Shown: positions 28,141 through 36,911 of the stretch, piece after piece
How the letters are laid out: the number at the start of each line of letters is the position of its first letter
Position numbering within the stretch: the stretch's first letter is position 1
Source: Streptomyces sp. CB01580
GTDB taxonomy: Bacteria; Actinomycetota; Actinomycetes; Streptomycetales; Streptomycetaceae
Length of the DNA: 64,000 bases
NCBI RefSeq assembly: GCF_001905795.1
Contig: NZ_LIXJ01000002.1
Location: 1-64,000, forward strand
Direction: 5' to 3'
Program-made: the position numbers and the translations under genes
Notes under the pieces: model-generated
What the model was told of the DNA's origin: nothing
Database searches by the model: none
Seen by the model: the letters and a program-made list of their open reading frames with translations, nothing else

Positions 28141-29697
28141 ATGCGGTCGATCCGGGTACGGATTCTCGCGATTTTCGCGGTTTTGGTCATCGCCGGCGTC
28201 GTCGTCTGGCAGTTGCTCCCCTCCAACGAGGTGAATCGCGATCCGATCCTGGTCGGCACCACGGACGAGGTGACCTCACTCGATCCGGCCGGTGCGTACG
28301 ACGTCGGTTCCTGGGCGATGTACGGCAACGTCTACCAGTCCCTCCTGACGTTCAAGCCCGGCGGGACCGTTCCCGAGCCCGACGCCGCCGAGAGCTGCCA
28401 GTTCATCGGCCAGAAGCTCCAGACGTACCAGTGCAAGCTCCGGGACGACCTGCACTTCTCGAACGGGCGCCAGATCACCGCCGACGATGTCAAGTTCTCC
28501 TTCGAGCGCATGATCAAGATCAAGACGGATGTCGGTCCGTGGGTGCTGTTCCCGAGCCTGAAGAACGTGGTGACCGAGGGCCGCACCATCACCTTCAACC
28601 TCTCCTCGCGCGACGCGACGTTCCCGCAGAAGCTGGCCACCGGAGCCGGTTCGATCGTCGACCGCGAGTCGTACCCGGCGAACAAGCTCCGGATCGGGAA
28701 CACCGTCGACGGCTCCGGCCCGTACCTGCTGAAGTCGTACCAGCCGGGCAAGGTGGCCGAGTTCGTTCCCAACCCGCACTACAAGGGCGCGGTGAAGAAG
28801 TCCGGTGTGCCGGTCACCGTGCACTACTACAAGGGGGCGGAGGGGCTGCTGGCAGCCTGGAAGGGCGGCAAGCTCGAAGTGACCCACCGGCAGCTCCCGC
28901 CGGCCACGCTCGCCGCGCTGAACCCCGGCGACCCCGACCTGCGCGTCACCGAGGCGGACAGCGCCGATATCCGCTTCCTCGTCTTCAACGTCCGCCCCGA
29001 CTCCCCGTTCGCCGACAAGAAGGTCCGGCAGGCGGTCGCCTCGGTCCTCGACCGCGGGCCGCTGGTGACCGACGTCTACCAGGGCACCGTCGAGCCCCTC
29101 TACTCACTGATCCCGCAGGGCGTCATCGGGCACAGCACGCCGTTCTTCGACGCCTACCCCTCGCCCGACTCCGAGCGCGCCAAGAAGCTGCTGCAGGACG
29201 CCGGTGCGCAGACCCCGGTGGCGATCACCATCGCCTACGGCCGGGGCGACGAGGCGTCGGTCAAGGAGAGCGCCGAGATCCGCCGCCAGCTGGAGAAGGA
29301 GGGGCTGTTCAAGGTCACCCTCAAGTCCGTCGAGTGGCAGCGGTTCCAGAAGGAGTACGCGGCGGGCAAGTACGACGCGTACGCCATCGGCTGGTTCCCC
29401 GACTACCCGGACCCCGACACGTTCAGCCAGCCGCTCGTCGGCAGCCAGAACAGCCTCCACAACGGCTACTCCAGCAAGAAGATGGACTCCCTGATCTCGT
29501 CCACGCTCCAGTACAGCGACCGCGGGCGCACCTCGTCGGACTACAAGGAGCTCCAGGCGCTGGTCGGCGAGGACGTGCCGCTGCTGCCGCTGTGGCAGAA
29601 GAAGGACTACGTCCTCAGCAAGACCGCGGTCTCCGGCTCGCAGTACCTCTCGAACGGCACCGGCATCTGGCGGCTGTGGGAGCTGCGGCGGATCTGA
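28141..29697 (+). CDS. ABC-type peptide/nickel substrate-binding protein (family 5), membrane-anchored
   Basis: This 518-residue SBP_bac_5 protein would bind oligopeptides or similar solutes outside the cell. Family phrases: ILVGTTDEVTSLDPAGAYD, VYQSLLTFKPGG, CKLRDDLHFSNGRQITADDVKFSFERM, VRQAVASVLDRGPLV, YDAYAIGWFPDYPDPDTF and the terminal VPLLPLWQKKDYVL. The N-terminus (VRILAIFAVLVIAGVVVWQLLPSNEV) is a hydrophobic anchor without a lipobox Cys, unlike most Gram-positive binding proteins. No permease or ATPase genes adjoin, so it is an orphan. The kinase-MFS gene follows 136 bp later. Confidence 0.9.
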   Translation: MRSIRVRILAIFAVLVIAGVVVWQLLPSNEVNRDPILVGTTDEVTSLDPAGAYDVGSWAMYGNVYQSLLTFKPGGTVPEPDAAESCQFIGQKLQTYQCKLRDDLHFSNGRQITADDVKFSFERMIKIKTDVGPWVLFPSLKNVVTEGRTITFNLSSRDATFPQKLATGAGSIVDRESYPANKLRIGNTVDGSGPYLLKSYQPGKVAEFVPNPHYKGAVKKSGVPVTVHYYKGAEGLLAAWKGGKLEVTHRQLPPATLAALNPGDPDLRVTEADSADIRFLVFNVRPDSPFADKKVRQAVASVLDRGPLVTDVYQGTVEPLYSLIPQGVIGHSTPFFDAYPSPDSERAKKLLQDAGAQTPVAITIAYGRGDEASVKESAEIRRQLEKEGLFKVTLKSVEWQRFQKEYAAGKYDAYAIGWFPDYPDPDTFSQPLVGSQNSLHNGYSSKKMDSLISSTLQYSDRGRTSSDYKELQALVGEDVPLLPLWQKKDYVLSKTAVSGSQYLSNGTGIWRLWELRRI

Positions 29698-29833
29698 CGG
29701 ACGGCGCGGGCGTGCGTGCCGCCCGAGCGGTGCGCACGCGGCGGGCCCGCCGCCCGGTCGGATTCGCTGCCGGTTCCTCGGCGGTTCACGGGATGGGGCA
29801 CCGGGGTCCCGGTGGCTGAACTATCGTACGAAC

Positions 29834-32425
29834 GTGGACCAGTTGATCACCGAGGACCCGGCGTACATAGGCCCGTACCGACTGATAGCCCGCCTCGGCG
29901 CGGGCGGCATGGGCCTGGTGTACCTCGGCCGTTCGGAAGCGGGCCGGACCGTGGCGGTGAAGGTGGTGCAGGCCGAGCACGCCCAACACCCCGAATTCCG
30001 CAAGCGGTTCGCGCGCGAGGTAGCTGCCGCCCGCCGGGTGGGCGGGGCCTGGACGGCGGCCGTGCTCGACGCCGACACCGAGGCGCCGGTGCCCTGGGTG
30101 GCGACCCAGTACATCCCCGGCCCCGACCTGACCACCGTGGTCGCCGAGGACTTCGGCCCGCTGCCCGAGCACTCCGTCCGGGTTCTCGCCAACCGCCTTG
30201 CCACGGCCCTGGGTTCGGTGCACGAGGCGGGGCTGATCCACCGCGACCTGAAGCCGTCCAACGTGCTGGTGACCGTGGACGGGCCGCGCGTGATCGACTT
30301 CGGCATCGCGCGGGCCATGGACAGCCTCGGCCCGGACAGCCTGCACACCCGCACGGGGATGCTGATCGGCTCGCCCGGCTTCATGTCGCCCGAACAGGTG
30401 CGAGGGCTCGAACTCACGGCGGCCAGCGATGTGTTCTGCCTGGGCGCGGTCCTCGTGTACGCGGCCACCGGCCGCCTCCTCTTCGGTGCCGCGGAGTCCG
30501 GTCTGAACGCGCACCTCTTCCGGGTCGCGGAGGAGGAGGCGGACCTGACCGGCGTGCCGGAGTCGCTCGTCGATCTCGTACGCGCGTGCCTGCACAAGGA
30601 CCCGGCGCGGCGGCCCACACCCGCCGAGGTGGCCGCCCGTACGGCCGCGGACGAGGCGGGGGAGTGGCTGCCCGGCTCCGTGCTGGCCCAACTCGGCCGT
30701 CATGCGGCCCAGTTGCTCGACTTCGCGCCGGAGACCCGAGCCGCGCGCCCGGACCCGCGCATCCCGGCCGGGCCCGAGCCCGCCGTCCCGTCCCCGCAGC
30801 CCGAGCCCACGGTTCCGTCCCCTCGGCCCCAGCCCACGGGGCCCGCCGTGCAGCCGCCCCGGCCGGTCCCGCCGCCGCCCGCGTACACACCGACGGCCTG
30901 GGCGGGGTACGGCCCGGTCCCGGCCGGTGCCGCGGGCTCCCTCCCCGGACGGTGGTGGGGGCTGGTGACGGCCGTGCTGGCGCAGATGCTGGTGCTGCTC
31001 GGCGCGACGACCACGAGCGTGGCGCTGCCGGCCGTCTACGCCGACCTGGGCCTCTCGCCCGACGACGTGCGCTCGATGACCGAGGGCAGGGTGCTGGCCT
31101 TCGGCTTGCTGCTGCTGCTCGGTGGGCACCTGTGCGACCTCCTGGGCCGCAAGCGGTCGGTGGTCGTCGGCCTGGCCGGTTTCGCGGTGGCCTGCGCGGT
31201 CGGCGGCTCGGCCGGCTCCGCCGGTGCGCTCATCGGGGCGAGCATCCTGCAGGGCGCGTTCGCCGCGCTGCTCTCGTCGGCCGTGCTGGCCCTGGTGTCC
31301 AGCGGCTTCACCTCCCCCCGCGAACGCGGCGTGGCCTTCGGGATCTACGCGGTGGTCATCGGCAGCGGTACGGCGATCGGCCTGTTCGCCGGCGGGTGGC
31401 TGACCGAGATCCTGACCTGGCGCTGGTGCCTGTACGCCGCGGTCCCGGTGGCGGTCGTCGCCGCGATCGGTACGGCCCTGCTCGTGCGCGACCACCCGGC
31501 CCGCACCCCGGCGCGTCCCGACATCCCCGGTCTGCTGCTCGGCACCGTCGGCCTCGTCGCCCTCGTCCACGGCTTCGTCGAGGCCGGGGAGCGCGGCTGG
31601 ACCGACCTCCTGGTCGTGGTCCTCCTCGTGGGCGGGGTCGCGCTGCTGGCGGCCTTCGCGTGGTGGCAGACCAGGGCGGCCGGCCCGCTCCTGCCGCCGT
31701 ACGTCTTCAAGGACCGCGACCGCGTCGGCTCCCTTCTCGCCCTGGCCCTCGCCGGTGTGGGCGTGTTCCTCGTGTGCCTGATCCTGAGCATGTACCTCCA
31801 GGGCGCCCTCGGTTACAGCCCTGGCTTTGTCGGCGTGGCCGTGCTGCCCATGGCCGGTGCGGTCGCGATCGGCTCCGTCCTGGTCTCCGCCCCGCTGTAC
31901 CGCAGGCTGGCGCCCCGCGTCCTGATCGTGTCCGGGCTGGTGCCCGCGGCGATCGGCCTGCTGCTCCTGACCGGTCTCGACGCCGACGGCGCGTATGCCA
32001 CCCAGGTGCTGCCCGGCATGCTCCTCTTCGGCTTCGGCATCGGCCTGGCCTTCATGCCGCTCCTCGCCACCGCGACCGGCGGGATCTCCCCGCAGGACTC
32101 CGGCGGGACGGCCGCGGCGGTCTGCGCGGCCCAGCAACTGGGCGGCTGGGCCGGCATGCCCCTGTTCGGCAGCCTCGTCGCGGGGGTGGTCTCCGTACGG
32201 ATGGGCCACGCGCCGGGTCTTCCGGACGGCCTGGCCGAGGCGGCCGAGCAGGGGGTCCTGCGCGGCGGGCAGTCGCTCCCCGGGCAGCTCCCCAGCACCG
32301 TGGCGAAGCTCAACGCGGCGGTCCTGGAGGGATACTCCGTCGCCCTCTGGTCGGCGGCCGGGCTCACCCTGCTCGCGAGCCTGCTCGCCGGGCTGCTGGT
32401 CACGGCCAGGTCTCCCGGGCGGTGA
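29834..32425 (+). CDS. Ser/Thr protein kinase fused to a 14-TM MFS (DHA2) transporter
   Basis: This is one 863-residue reading frame. Residues ~14-275 form a Hanks-type kinase: LGAGGMGLVY, catalytic Lys43 in VAVKVV, HRDLKPSNVLVT near 136, VIDFGIARAMD and GSPGFMSPEQVRG. Residues ~305-370 are a Pro-rich linker. Residues ~375-860 form an EmrB/QacA-type drug:H+ antiporter with ~14 membrane helices, including the motif-A-like GGHLCDLLGRKRSVV and motif-C-like AVVIGSGTAIGLFAGGWL. No stop or frameshift separates the parts, and the GC pattern is continuous. The kinase would lie in the cytoplasm and could gate or be gated by the pump. GTG 29834 has only a weak ribosome site. Confidence 0.93.
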   Translation: MDQLITEDPAYIGPYRLIARLGAGGMGLVYLGRSEAGRTVAVKVVQAEHAQHPEFRKRFAREVAAARRVGGAWTAAVLDADTEAPVPWVATQYIPGPDLTTVVAEDFGPLPEHSVRVLANRLATALGSVHEAGLIHRDLKPSNVLVTVDGPRVIDFGIARAMDSLGPDSLHTRTGMLIGSPGFMSPEQVRGLELTAASDVFCLGAVLVYAATGRLLFGAAESGLNAHLFRVAEEEADLTGVPESLVDLVRACLHKDPARRPTPAEVAARTAADEAGEWLPGSVLAQLGRHAAQLLDFAPETRAARPDPRIPAGPEPAVPSPQPEPTVPSPRPQPTGPAVQPPRPVPPPPAYTPTAWAGYGPVPAGAAGSLPGRWWGLVTAVLAQMLVLLGATTTSVALPAVYADLGLSPDDVRSMTEGRVLAFGLLLLLGGHLCDLLGRKRSVVVGLAGFAVACAVGGSAGSAGALIGASILQGAFAALLSSAVLALVSSGFTSPRERGVAFGIYAVVIGSGTAIGLFAGGWLTEILTWRWCLYAAVPVAVVAAIGTALLVRDHPARTPARPDIPGLLLGTVGLVALVHGFVEAGERGWTDLLVVVLLVGGVALLAAFAWWQTRAAGPLLPPYVFKDRDRVGSLLALALAGVGVFLVCLILSMYLQGALGYSPGFVGVAVLPMAGAVAIGSVLVSAPLYRRLAPRVLIVSGLVPAAIGLLLLTGLDADGAYATQVLPGMLLFGFGIGLAFMPLLATATGGISPQDSGGTAAAVCAAQQLGGWAGMPLFGSLVAGVVSVRMGHAPGLPDGLAEAAEQGVLRGGQSLPGQLPSTVAKLNAAVLEGYSVALWSAAGLTLLASLLAGLLVTARSPGR

Positions 32426-32440
32426 CACGCCGCCGGCCCG

Positions 32441-32473
32441 CACGGCCGGGGCCGGTCACCCGCCCCGGCCGTG
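32441..32473 (+). terminator. 12-bp stem after the kinase-transporter gene
   Basis: CACGGCCGGGGC (32441-32452) pairs perfectly with 32462-32473, with a 9-nt loop, 15 nt after the stop. Confidence 0.75.
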
Positions 32474-32615
32474 TCCCTTGCCCGGCACTGTCCACGAGGG
32501 CGGGCAGCAGACGTTCAGCGCCCCGGGCAGCGCCCGGATCGGGACGGCGGTGTGCGCGAGTACCGACAGCACCCGCGCGCAGCCGGGGCAGACGTCCGCC
32601 GGATACGCTCCCGGT

Positions 32616-33197
32616 ATGAAGATCATGGTGGGTGCTCTTGCGGCTGGGGCGGGATTCGGGGCGGTCACCTCGCTCATCAACGCGCTCTCCTCCCCGTACG
32701 CGGAGCTCGGAGCCCCTCTTGTCGGCACCGTCTGGGCCGGCGCCGCCAAGCTGCTCAGCCTGCTGGTGGACGCGGGTTGGTCCTGGGCCGCGCTGGCGGT
32801 GGCGATGGGCTGGCTGGCCGGGACACCGCTCCGAGGCGCGTCGGCCGGGGCCCTGGCGCTGTTCGCCGCCACGGGGGCGTACTACGTGACGGACGCCTTC
32901 GCCATGGGGGCCGACACGGACCTGGTCAGGTGGTGGGTGGCGGGACTGCCGCTCGGGCTGATCCTGGGCGCGGTGGGTGCGGCCATCAGGCGACCCGGAC
33001 TGATCGGCCTGCTCGCGGCGTTGACGGTTCCGGTGGGTGCTGCCGTGCAGATGGTCGTGCTGCCGCCCCGACCGCACCTCACCTTGACCCCGGTGATCGT
33101 TCTCGCCGAAGTCATCGTCTGGACGGGCGCCGTGCTCGGTGCCGGCTGGGCCGTCCACCGCTTCCGGTCCACGAGGCGTGCGGCCGTGGCCGGGTAG
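32616..33197 (+). CDS. DUF-like integral membrane protein of unknown function
   Basis: This is a 193-residue protein that is nearly all membrane. Segments include MVGALAAGAGFGAVTSLINAL, WAALAVAMGWLAGTPL, GALALFAATGAYYVTDAFA, WVAGLPLGLILGAVGAAI, GLLAALTVPVGAAVQMVVLP and LAEVIVWTGAVLGAGWAVH. The ATG at 32616 lies close behind GCTCCCGGT with no strong ribosome site. I do not recognise a named family. It is followed by the 169-bp palindromic element. Confidence 0.78.
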   Translation: MKIMVGALAAGAGFGAVTSLINALSSPYAELGAPLVGTVWAGAAKLLSLLVDAGWSWAALAVAMGWLAGTPLRGASAGALALFAATGAYYVTDAFAMGADTDLVRWWVAGLPLGLILGAVGAAIRRPGLIGLLAALTVPVGAAVQMVVLPPRPHLTLTPVIVLAEVIVWTGAVLGAGWAVHRFRSTRRAAVAG

Positions 33198-33262
33198 CGT
33201 CGCAAGCACCGGACGCCGCACGGCCCGGCCTCCGGCCGAACGACGGCACTTCGAGGGCACGG

Positions 33263-33431
33263 CCTAGTGCTGTGACCGGGAAGGTTCACCGGCTCGCGAC
33301 GCCCGGCACGGCACCTCGCGGTGTTGTCGCATCACCCGCGTACGTCCAGTACGCGGACGATGCTCCGCCTTGCGATGCACCGCACCGGACGCCGCTCCTT
33401 CCGGGCAAACCTTCCCGGTCACAGCACTAGG
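33263..33431. repeat. 169-bp palindromic element with perfect 24-bp ends (MITE-like)
   Basis: The outer arms 33263-33286 and 33408-33431 are perfect inverted repeats (CCTAGTGCTGTGACCGGGAA, then GGTT). The interior is itself largely self-complementary, with a central CCGCGTAC-GTCCA-GTACGCGG hairpin. The whole can fold as one long stem. I have the impression of similar elements between genes in other Streptomyces. It encodes nothing and has no clear target duplication. Its right arm supplies the TAG stop of the TetR gene. Confidence 0.85.
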
Positions 33432-34161
33432 CCACGCGTCCGGCGGCGCCCGGCAGGAACTCCACCAGCACCTCGTGGATCTGCCGCACCAGCGGCCTCA
33501 GTGCCCGGAACCGGGACAGGGCGATGGCGCGTGCGGCGATCGGTGCGGCGCGCTCGACCAGGCGGCGGCTGCGCCCGGTGTGCTCCGTGCGGTCGTACAC
33601 CCAGTACAGCACCAGGCCCATCTGCATCAGCCACATCAACTGCGGCAGCAGCTCGGCCAGTTCGGGATCGGCCTTGGTGTCGGAACCGGCCAGGCAGCGC
33701 CGGTGGATGGAGATCGCGGCTTCCCGGGCCGCGACCGAGTCCGCCGAGAACGGGCTGAGCGGACTCTCCGGATCGGCGGCGTTCTTGAAGAACTGGGCGG
33801 CGAAGCGGTGGTACGGCTCCGCCACGTCCAGCCAGGTGAGCAGGACCCCGCGCACCCGCACCGCGAGGTCCTTGTCGCCGTCCAGGACCGGCCGCACCGC
33901 CGCCTCGTGCTCGGCGGCGAGCCGGTCGTAGAAGCCCTGGACGAGGTGTTCCTTGTTCGTGAAGTAGTAGTAGGCGTTCCCGACGGAGACCCCGGCCTCC
34001 TGGGCGATGGCCCGCATCGTCGTCTTGTCGTAACCGCGCTCCTGGAAGAGCCGGAGGGCGGTTTCGAGGATGAGTGTGCGGGTCTGCTCGCTCTTGGGGA
34101 CCCTGGCATCCTTCCCCTGGGATGCCCCGGTTTCCTTCACGTCCTTCGCTTCCTTCACCAC
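33427..34161 (-). CDS. TetR-family transcriptional regulator
   Basis: This 244-residue regulator has an N-terminal HTH: SEQTRTLILETALRLFQERGYDKTTMRAIAQEAGVSVGNAYYYFTNKEHLV (residues ~24-75). The ligand-binding domain follows, ending RPLVRQIHEVLVEFLPGAAGRVA. The stop TAG (33427-33429) lies inside the terminal arm of the palindromic element. The start is GTG 34161 or the next codon. An imperfect palindrome (TGAAC-GT-GTTCA) 50 bp upstream may be its operator. The target genes are unknown; neighbours on both sides are hypothetical. Confidence 0.9.
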   Translation of the reverse strand: MVKEAKDVKETGASQGKDARVPKSEQTRTLILETALRLFQERGYDKTTMRAIAQEAGVSVGNAYYYFTNKEHLVQGFYDRLAAEHEAAVRPVLDGDKDLAVRVRGVLLTWLDVAEPYHRFAAQFFKNAADPESPLSPFSADSVAAREAAISIHRRCLAGSDTKADPELAELLPQLMWLMQMGLVLYWVYDRTEHTGRSRRLVERAAPIAARAIALSRFRALRPLVRQIHEVLVEFLPGAAGRVA

Positions 34162-34464
34162 AGCCCCGAGCGTATCCGCCCCGGTCGGGCCACGGCTCCG
34201 CGGACCATTCTTGAACGTGTTCAGGCATGGGTGGGCCGATGCCGGTCGGCGTGATCGGCCTGAAAGGAGGGGGTGGGGGATCCGGGCGCCCGGCCGACGG
34301 CTCCGGCTGCGAGGGCGGCCCTCGGCCTTGCGGTCGCGCCGGTCGCCGGAAGGCCGGCCACCGCGCCGCGCGCCGTACGGCCCGGTCCCAGGCCGTACGG
34401 CGGCAGTGTGAAGGGGAGCGGGGGCGACGACGGTGCATGGGAGGGGCGTCGCCCTGGTGGAGCG
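34162..34464. other. TetR upstream region
   Basis: About 300 bp without a convincing gene. It holds the putative operator at 34212-34223 and then GC-rich sequence running into the 3' end of the next minus-strand gene. No terminator is clear. Confidence 0.4.
34212..34223. promoter_or_regulatory. Putative TetR operator TGAAC-GT-GTTCA
   Basis: Five-base arms are separated by 2 nt, within TTGAACGTGTTCAG, 50 bp upstream of the TetR start. Size and symmetry suit a TetR-family site, suggesting autoregulation. Confidence 0.4.
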
Positions 34465-35037
34465 TCAGACGCTCATCGCGCGCGCCGAGTTGAGCTGAGA
34501 CATCACCCACGGGAAGGTCTCCGGACCGGTCGCCGGGATCATCGTCGAGTGATGCTTCCCGTCGCTGGTCACCGAGACCTGGATGAAGCCCGTCGTCTTC
34601 TTCTCCTTCATCAGGAGGAAGAGCAGACCGACCAGGCAGAGCAGGGCGAAGACGATCGCCAGCACGATCGCGACCGTGGGGATCCGCTCCTCGGTGTGCG
34701 ACAGGTCCGTGGCGGACCACACGGCGCCCTTGAGCGGCATGGTGCCGACCGGCGTGATGATCTGGTCGTTCACGATGGTGATGTCCCCGAGCGCCAGCAA
34801 CGGGGCGCCGGCCATCGGCGCGCCCGGCTGCGCATGGCCGTGACCGGGCACCATCGGCTGGGCCGCGGGCCCCGGGGGGTAGCCGTAGGCGGGGCCGGGC
34901 TGCGCGGCGGATTCGGGCAGCGGCTGCGGGTACCCGTAGGCCGGAGCCCCCGCACCGGCGGGCCCGTTCCCCTGCCCGTTCTGCTGGGGTGGGCCCCACT
35001 GGTACGAGTTGTCCGCATGCGGATTCGGATCGCTCAA
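34465..35037 (-). CDS. Hypothetical membrane protein with Pro/Gly-rich N-terminus (TTG start)
   Basis: This 190-residue protein starts at TTG 35037, preceded by GGGGAACG. The sequence SDPNPHADNSYQWGPPQQNG marks the beginning of the coding part and no better start exists. Residues 1-80 are Pro/Gly/Gln/Ala-rich. Then LLALGDITIVNDQIITPVGTMPLKGAVWSATDLS, one membrane helix (IPTVAIVLAIVFALLCLVGLLFLLM) and KTTGFIQVSVTSDGKHHSTMIPATGPETF follow. The N-terminal style matches the RDD and FxLYD proteins nearby. Function is unknown. Confidence 0.78.
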   Translation of the reverse strand: MSDPNPHADNSYQWGPPQQNGQGNGPAGAGAPAYGYPQPLPESAAQPGPAYGYPPGPAAQPMVPGHGHAQPGAPMAGAPLLALGDITIVNDQIITPVGTMPLKGAVWSATDLSHTEERIPTVAIVLAIVFALLCLVGLLFLLMKEKKTTGFIQVSVTSDGKHHSTMIPATGPETFPWVMSQLNSARAMSV

Positions 35038-35213
35038 CGTTCCCCGCTCTCGATCAAGCCTGTGCCCCGGGCTCTGTCGCGCCGGCAACGGCACACCGGT
35101 GTCCGTTCCGCACGACCGTACCGCCCGAACCGGAACCGCGCAGCAAGCGGTCCTGCATCCGGCGGGACCGGTTCGGACACGACCGGTTCCGCCGGACACC
35201 GGCCGAACCGCCG

Positions 35214-35882
35214 TTACCCGGCCGACGGGTACCGGGTCACATCCGTCACCTTGCACTTCGTGTCCGCCGGAGAGTCGCCCAGCCCCTGGGCCTTCTGCGT
35301 GGACTTCTGTCCCGGGGCCAGATTGTTCGCCGCGGCCATTCCCTCGGCCACCCGCGTACCGGACCCGTCCACGAACTCCACGGTCACGATGTAGTTCGAC
35401 TTCACGTCGCCGTGGTTCACGATCTCCACGTCGACGGACGGCCACTTGGTCAGGTCGTTGACCTCGCACTTGGACAGCTTCACGTCCGCCGCGGCGTCGG
35501 CCTTCGCGTCGTTCTTCTTCTCGGCGGGCTTCTCGGCGCCGGGCTTCTCCCCGGAGGCGTCGTCCTTCGCCGGTGCGTCCTTCCCGGGCGCCTCGTCCAC
35601 CGACGACTCGCCCGAGGAACTGCCCTCGTGCACGGTCCCGGTGCTCACCACGGACACGACCAGGGCCCCGCACCCGCCGAGCAGCACCAGGCCGCCGAGC
35701 ACGGACAGGGTGATGATGAGCCCGGTCCGGCGCTGCTTCGGCGGCGGTACCGGCGCGCCCCATCCCGGCCCCTGCGGGTAGGGCTGCTGCTGGTACGGCT
35801 GCTGCGGGGACGGGCCACCCCACTGCGGAGGCTGCTGCGGTTGCTGCGGCTGAGAGCCGGGCGGCGGGAAGCCCTGAGACAT
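35214..35882 (-). CDS. Membrane-anchored FxLYD-type domain protein
   Basis: This 222-residue protein from ATG 35882 has a Pro/Gln-rich cytoplasmic head (SQPQQPQQPPQWGGPSPQQP), one membrane helix (TGLIITLSVLGGLVLLGGCGALVVSVV) and a charged linker rich in Lys/Glu/Asp/Ala. A ~90-residue extracytoplasmic beta domain follows: VKLSKCEVNDLTKWPSVDVEIVNHGDVKSNYIVTVEFVDGSGTRVAEG, then TKCKVTDVTRYPS. The two Cys of that domain probably form a disulfide. The pattern of an extracellular FxLYD-like fold is clear, but the role is unknown. It is transcribed toward the TTG-start gene. Confidence 0.82.
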   Translation of the reverse strand: MSQGFPPPGSQPQQPQQPPQWGGPSPQQPYQQQPYPQGPGWGAPVPPPKQRRTGLIITLSVLGGLVLLGGCGALVVSVVSTGTVHEGSSSGESSVDEAPGKDAPAKDDASGEKPGAEKPAEKKNDAKADAAADVKLSKCEVNDLTKWPSVDVEIVNHGDVKSNYIVTVEFVDGSGTRVAEGMAAANNLAPGQKSTQKAQGLGDSPADTKCKVTDVTRYPSAG

Positions 35883-36085
35883 GCGTGATCCCCCCAAAGG
35901 ATGCTGGCGTGAGGAGACACGGTACGTCCTGGCCGGAACGTGTCGCATCAGAAGTGCCGGAATCGTGACGGAACTGTGCAGGTCGTGGCTTCTTGCGCGG
36001 AGGTCGCTTCTCGCACGGAGGCTGCTCCTCGCGCGGCCGGAGAGGGGCGGGCGGTTCCGGGCGTCCTCCTGCGGCCGGTACGGCG

Positions 36086-36123
36086 AACGGCCCCGTCCCG
36101 CGCCGAAGCGCGGGACGGGGCCG
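36086..36123 (-). terminator. 17-bp stem-loop after sdhB
   Basis: The arms 36086-36102 (ACGGCCCCGTCCCGCGC) and 36107-36123 are perfectly complementary with a CGAA loop, 29 nt past the sdhB stop. It ends the sdh operon. Confidence 0.88.
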
Positions 36124-36152
36124 TGGGAGACGGCGGTGCCGTGAGCGGCCGG

Positions 36153-36911
36153 TCAGAAGCGGCGCGTGATCAGCGCCCGCTTGACCTCCTGGATCGCCTT
36201 GGTGACCTCGATGCCACGCGGGCAGGCGTCCGTGCAGTTGAAGGTGGTGCGGCAACGCCACACGCCGTCACGGTCGTTGAGGATCTCCAGGCGCTGCTCG
36301 CCGCCCTCGTCGCGCGAGTCGAAGATGAAGCGGTGCGCGTTGACGATCGCCGCCGGGCCGAAGTACTGGCCGTCGTTCCAGAACACCGGGCACGAGGACG
36401 TGCACGCGGCGCACAGGATGCACTTGGTGGTGTCGTCGAAGCGCTCGCGGTCCTCGGCGGACTGCAGGCGCTCGCGGGTCGGCTCGTTCCCCTTGGTGAT
36501 GAGGAAGGGCATGACGTCGCGGTACGCCTGGAAGAACGGCTCCATGTCGACCACGAGGTCCTTGAGGACCGTGAGGCCCTTGATGGCCTCGATCGTGATC
36601 GGCTTCTCCGGGTTGATGTCCTTGATCAGCGTCTTGCAGGCGAGCCTGTTCTTGCCGTTGATCCGCATCGCGTCGGAGCCGCAGATGCCGTGGGCACAGG
36701 AGCGGCGGAACGTCAGCGTGCCGTCCAGGTCCCACTTGATCTTGTGGAGCGCGTCGAGCACACGCTCCTTCGGATCGATCGTGATCTGGAAGTCCTGCCA
36801 CTGGGCCTCTTCGGAGACCTCGGGGTTGAAGCGGCGGATCCGGAAGGTCGCCGTGATGTACGGCGAGGCGGCGGACTGCGCCTCGACCTTGTCCAGAGTC
36901 GGGGTTGCCAT
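36153..36911 (-). CDS. sdhB: Succinate dehydrogenase iron-sulfur subunit
   Basis: This 252-residue subunit carries the three Fe-S clusters that pass electrons from SdhA flavin to quinone. Cluster ligands are visible: CAHGICGSDAMRINGKNRLAC (2Fe-2S), CILCAACTSSCPVFW and CTDACPRGIEVTKAI (4Fe-4S and 3Fe-4S). The start codon overlaps the sdhA stop as TGATG, so the two are translationally coupled. It is the last gene of the sdhCDAB operon. Confidence 0.97.
   Translation of the reverse strand: MATPTLDKVEAQSAASPYITATFRIRRFNPEVSEEAQWQDFQITIDPKERVLDALHKIKWDLDGTLTFRRSCAHGICGSDAMRINGKNRLACKTLIKDINPEKPITIEAIKGLTVLKDLVVDMEPFFQAYRDVMPFLITKGNEPTRERLQSAEDRERFDDTTKCILCAACTSSCPVFWNDGQYFGPAAIVNAHRFIFDSRDEGGEQRLEILNDRDGVWRCRTTFNCTDACPRGIEVTKAIQEVKRALITRRF

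Noticed and set aside
29786..32443. 885-residue minus-strand frame opposite the kinase-MFS gene
   Set aside because: Antisense shadow; the composition is Arg/Gly/His noise with no domain.
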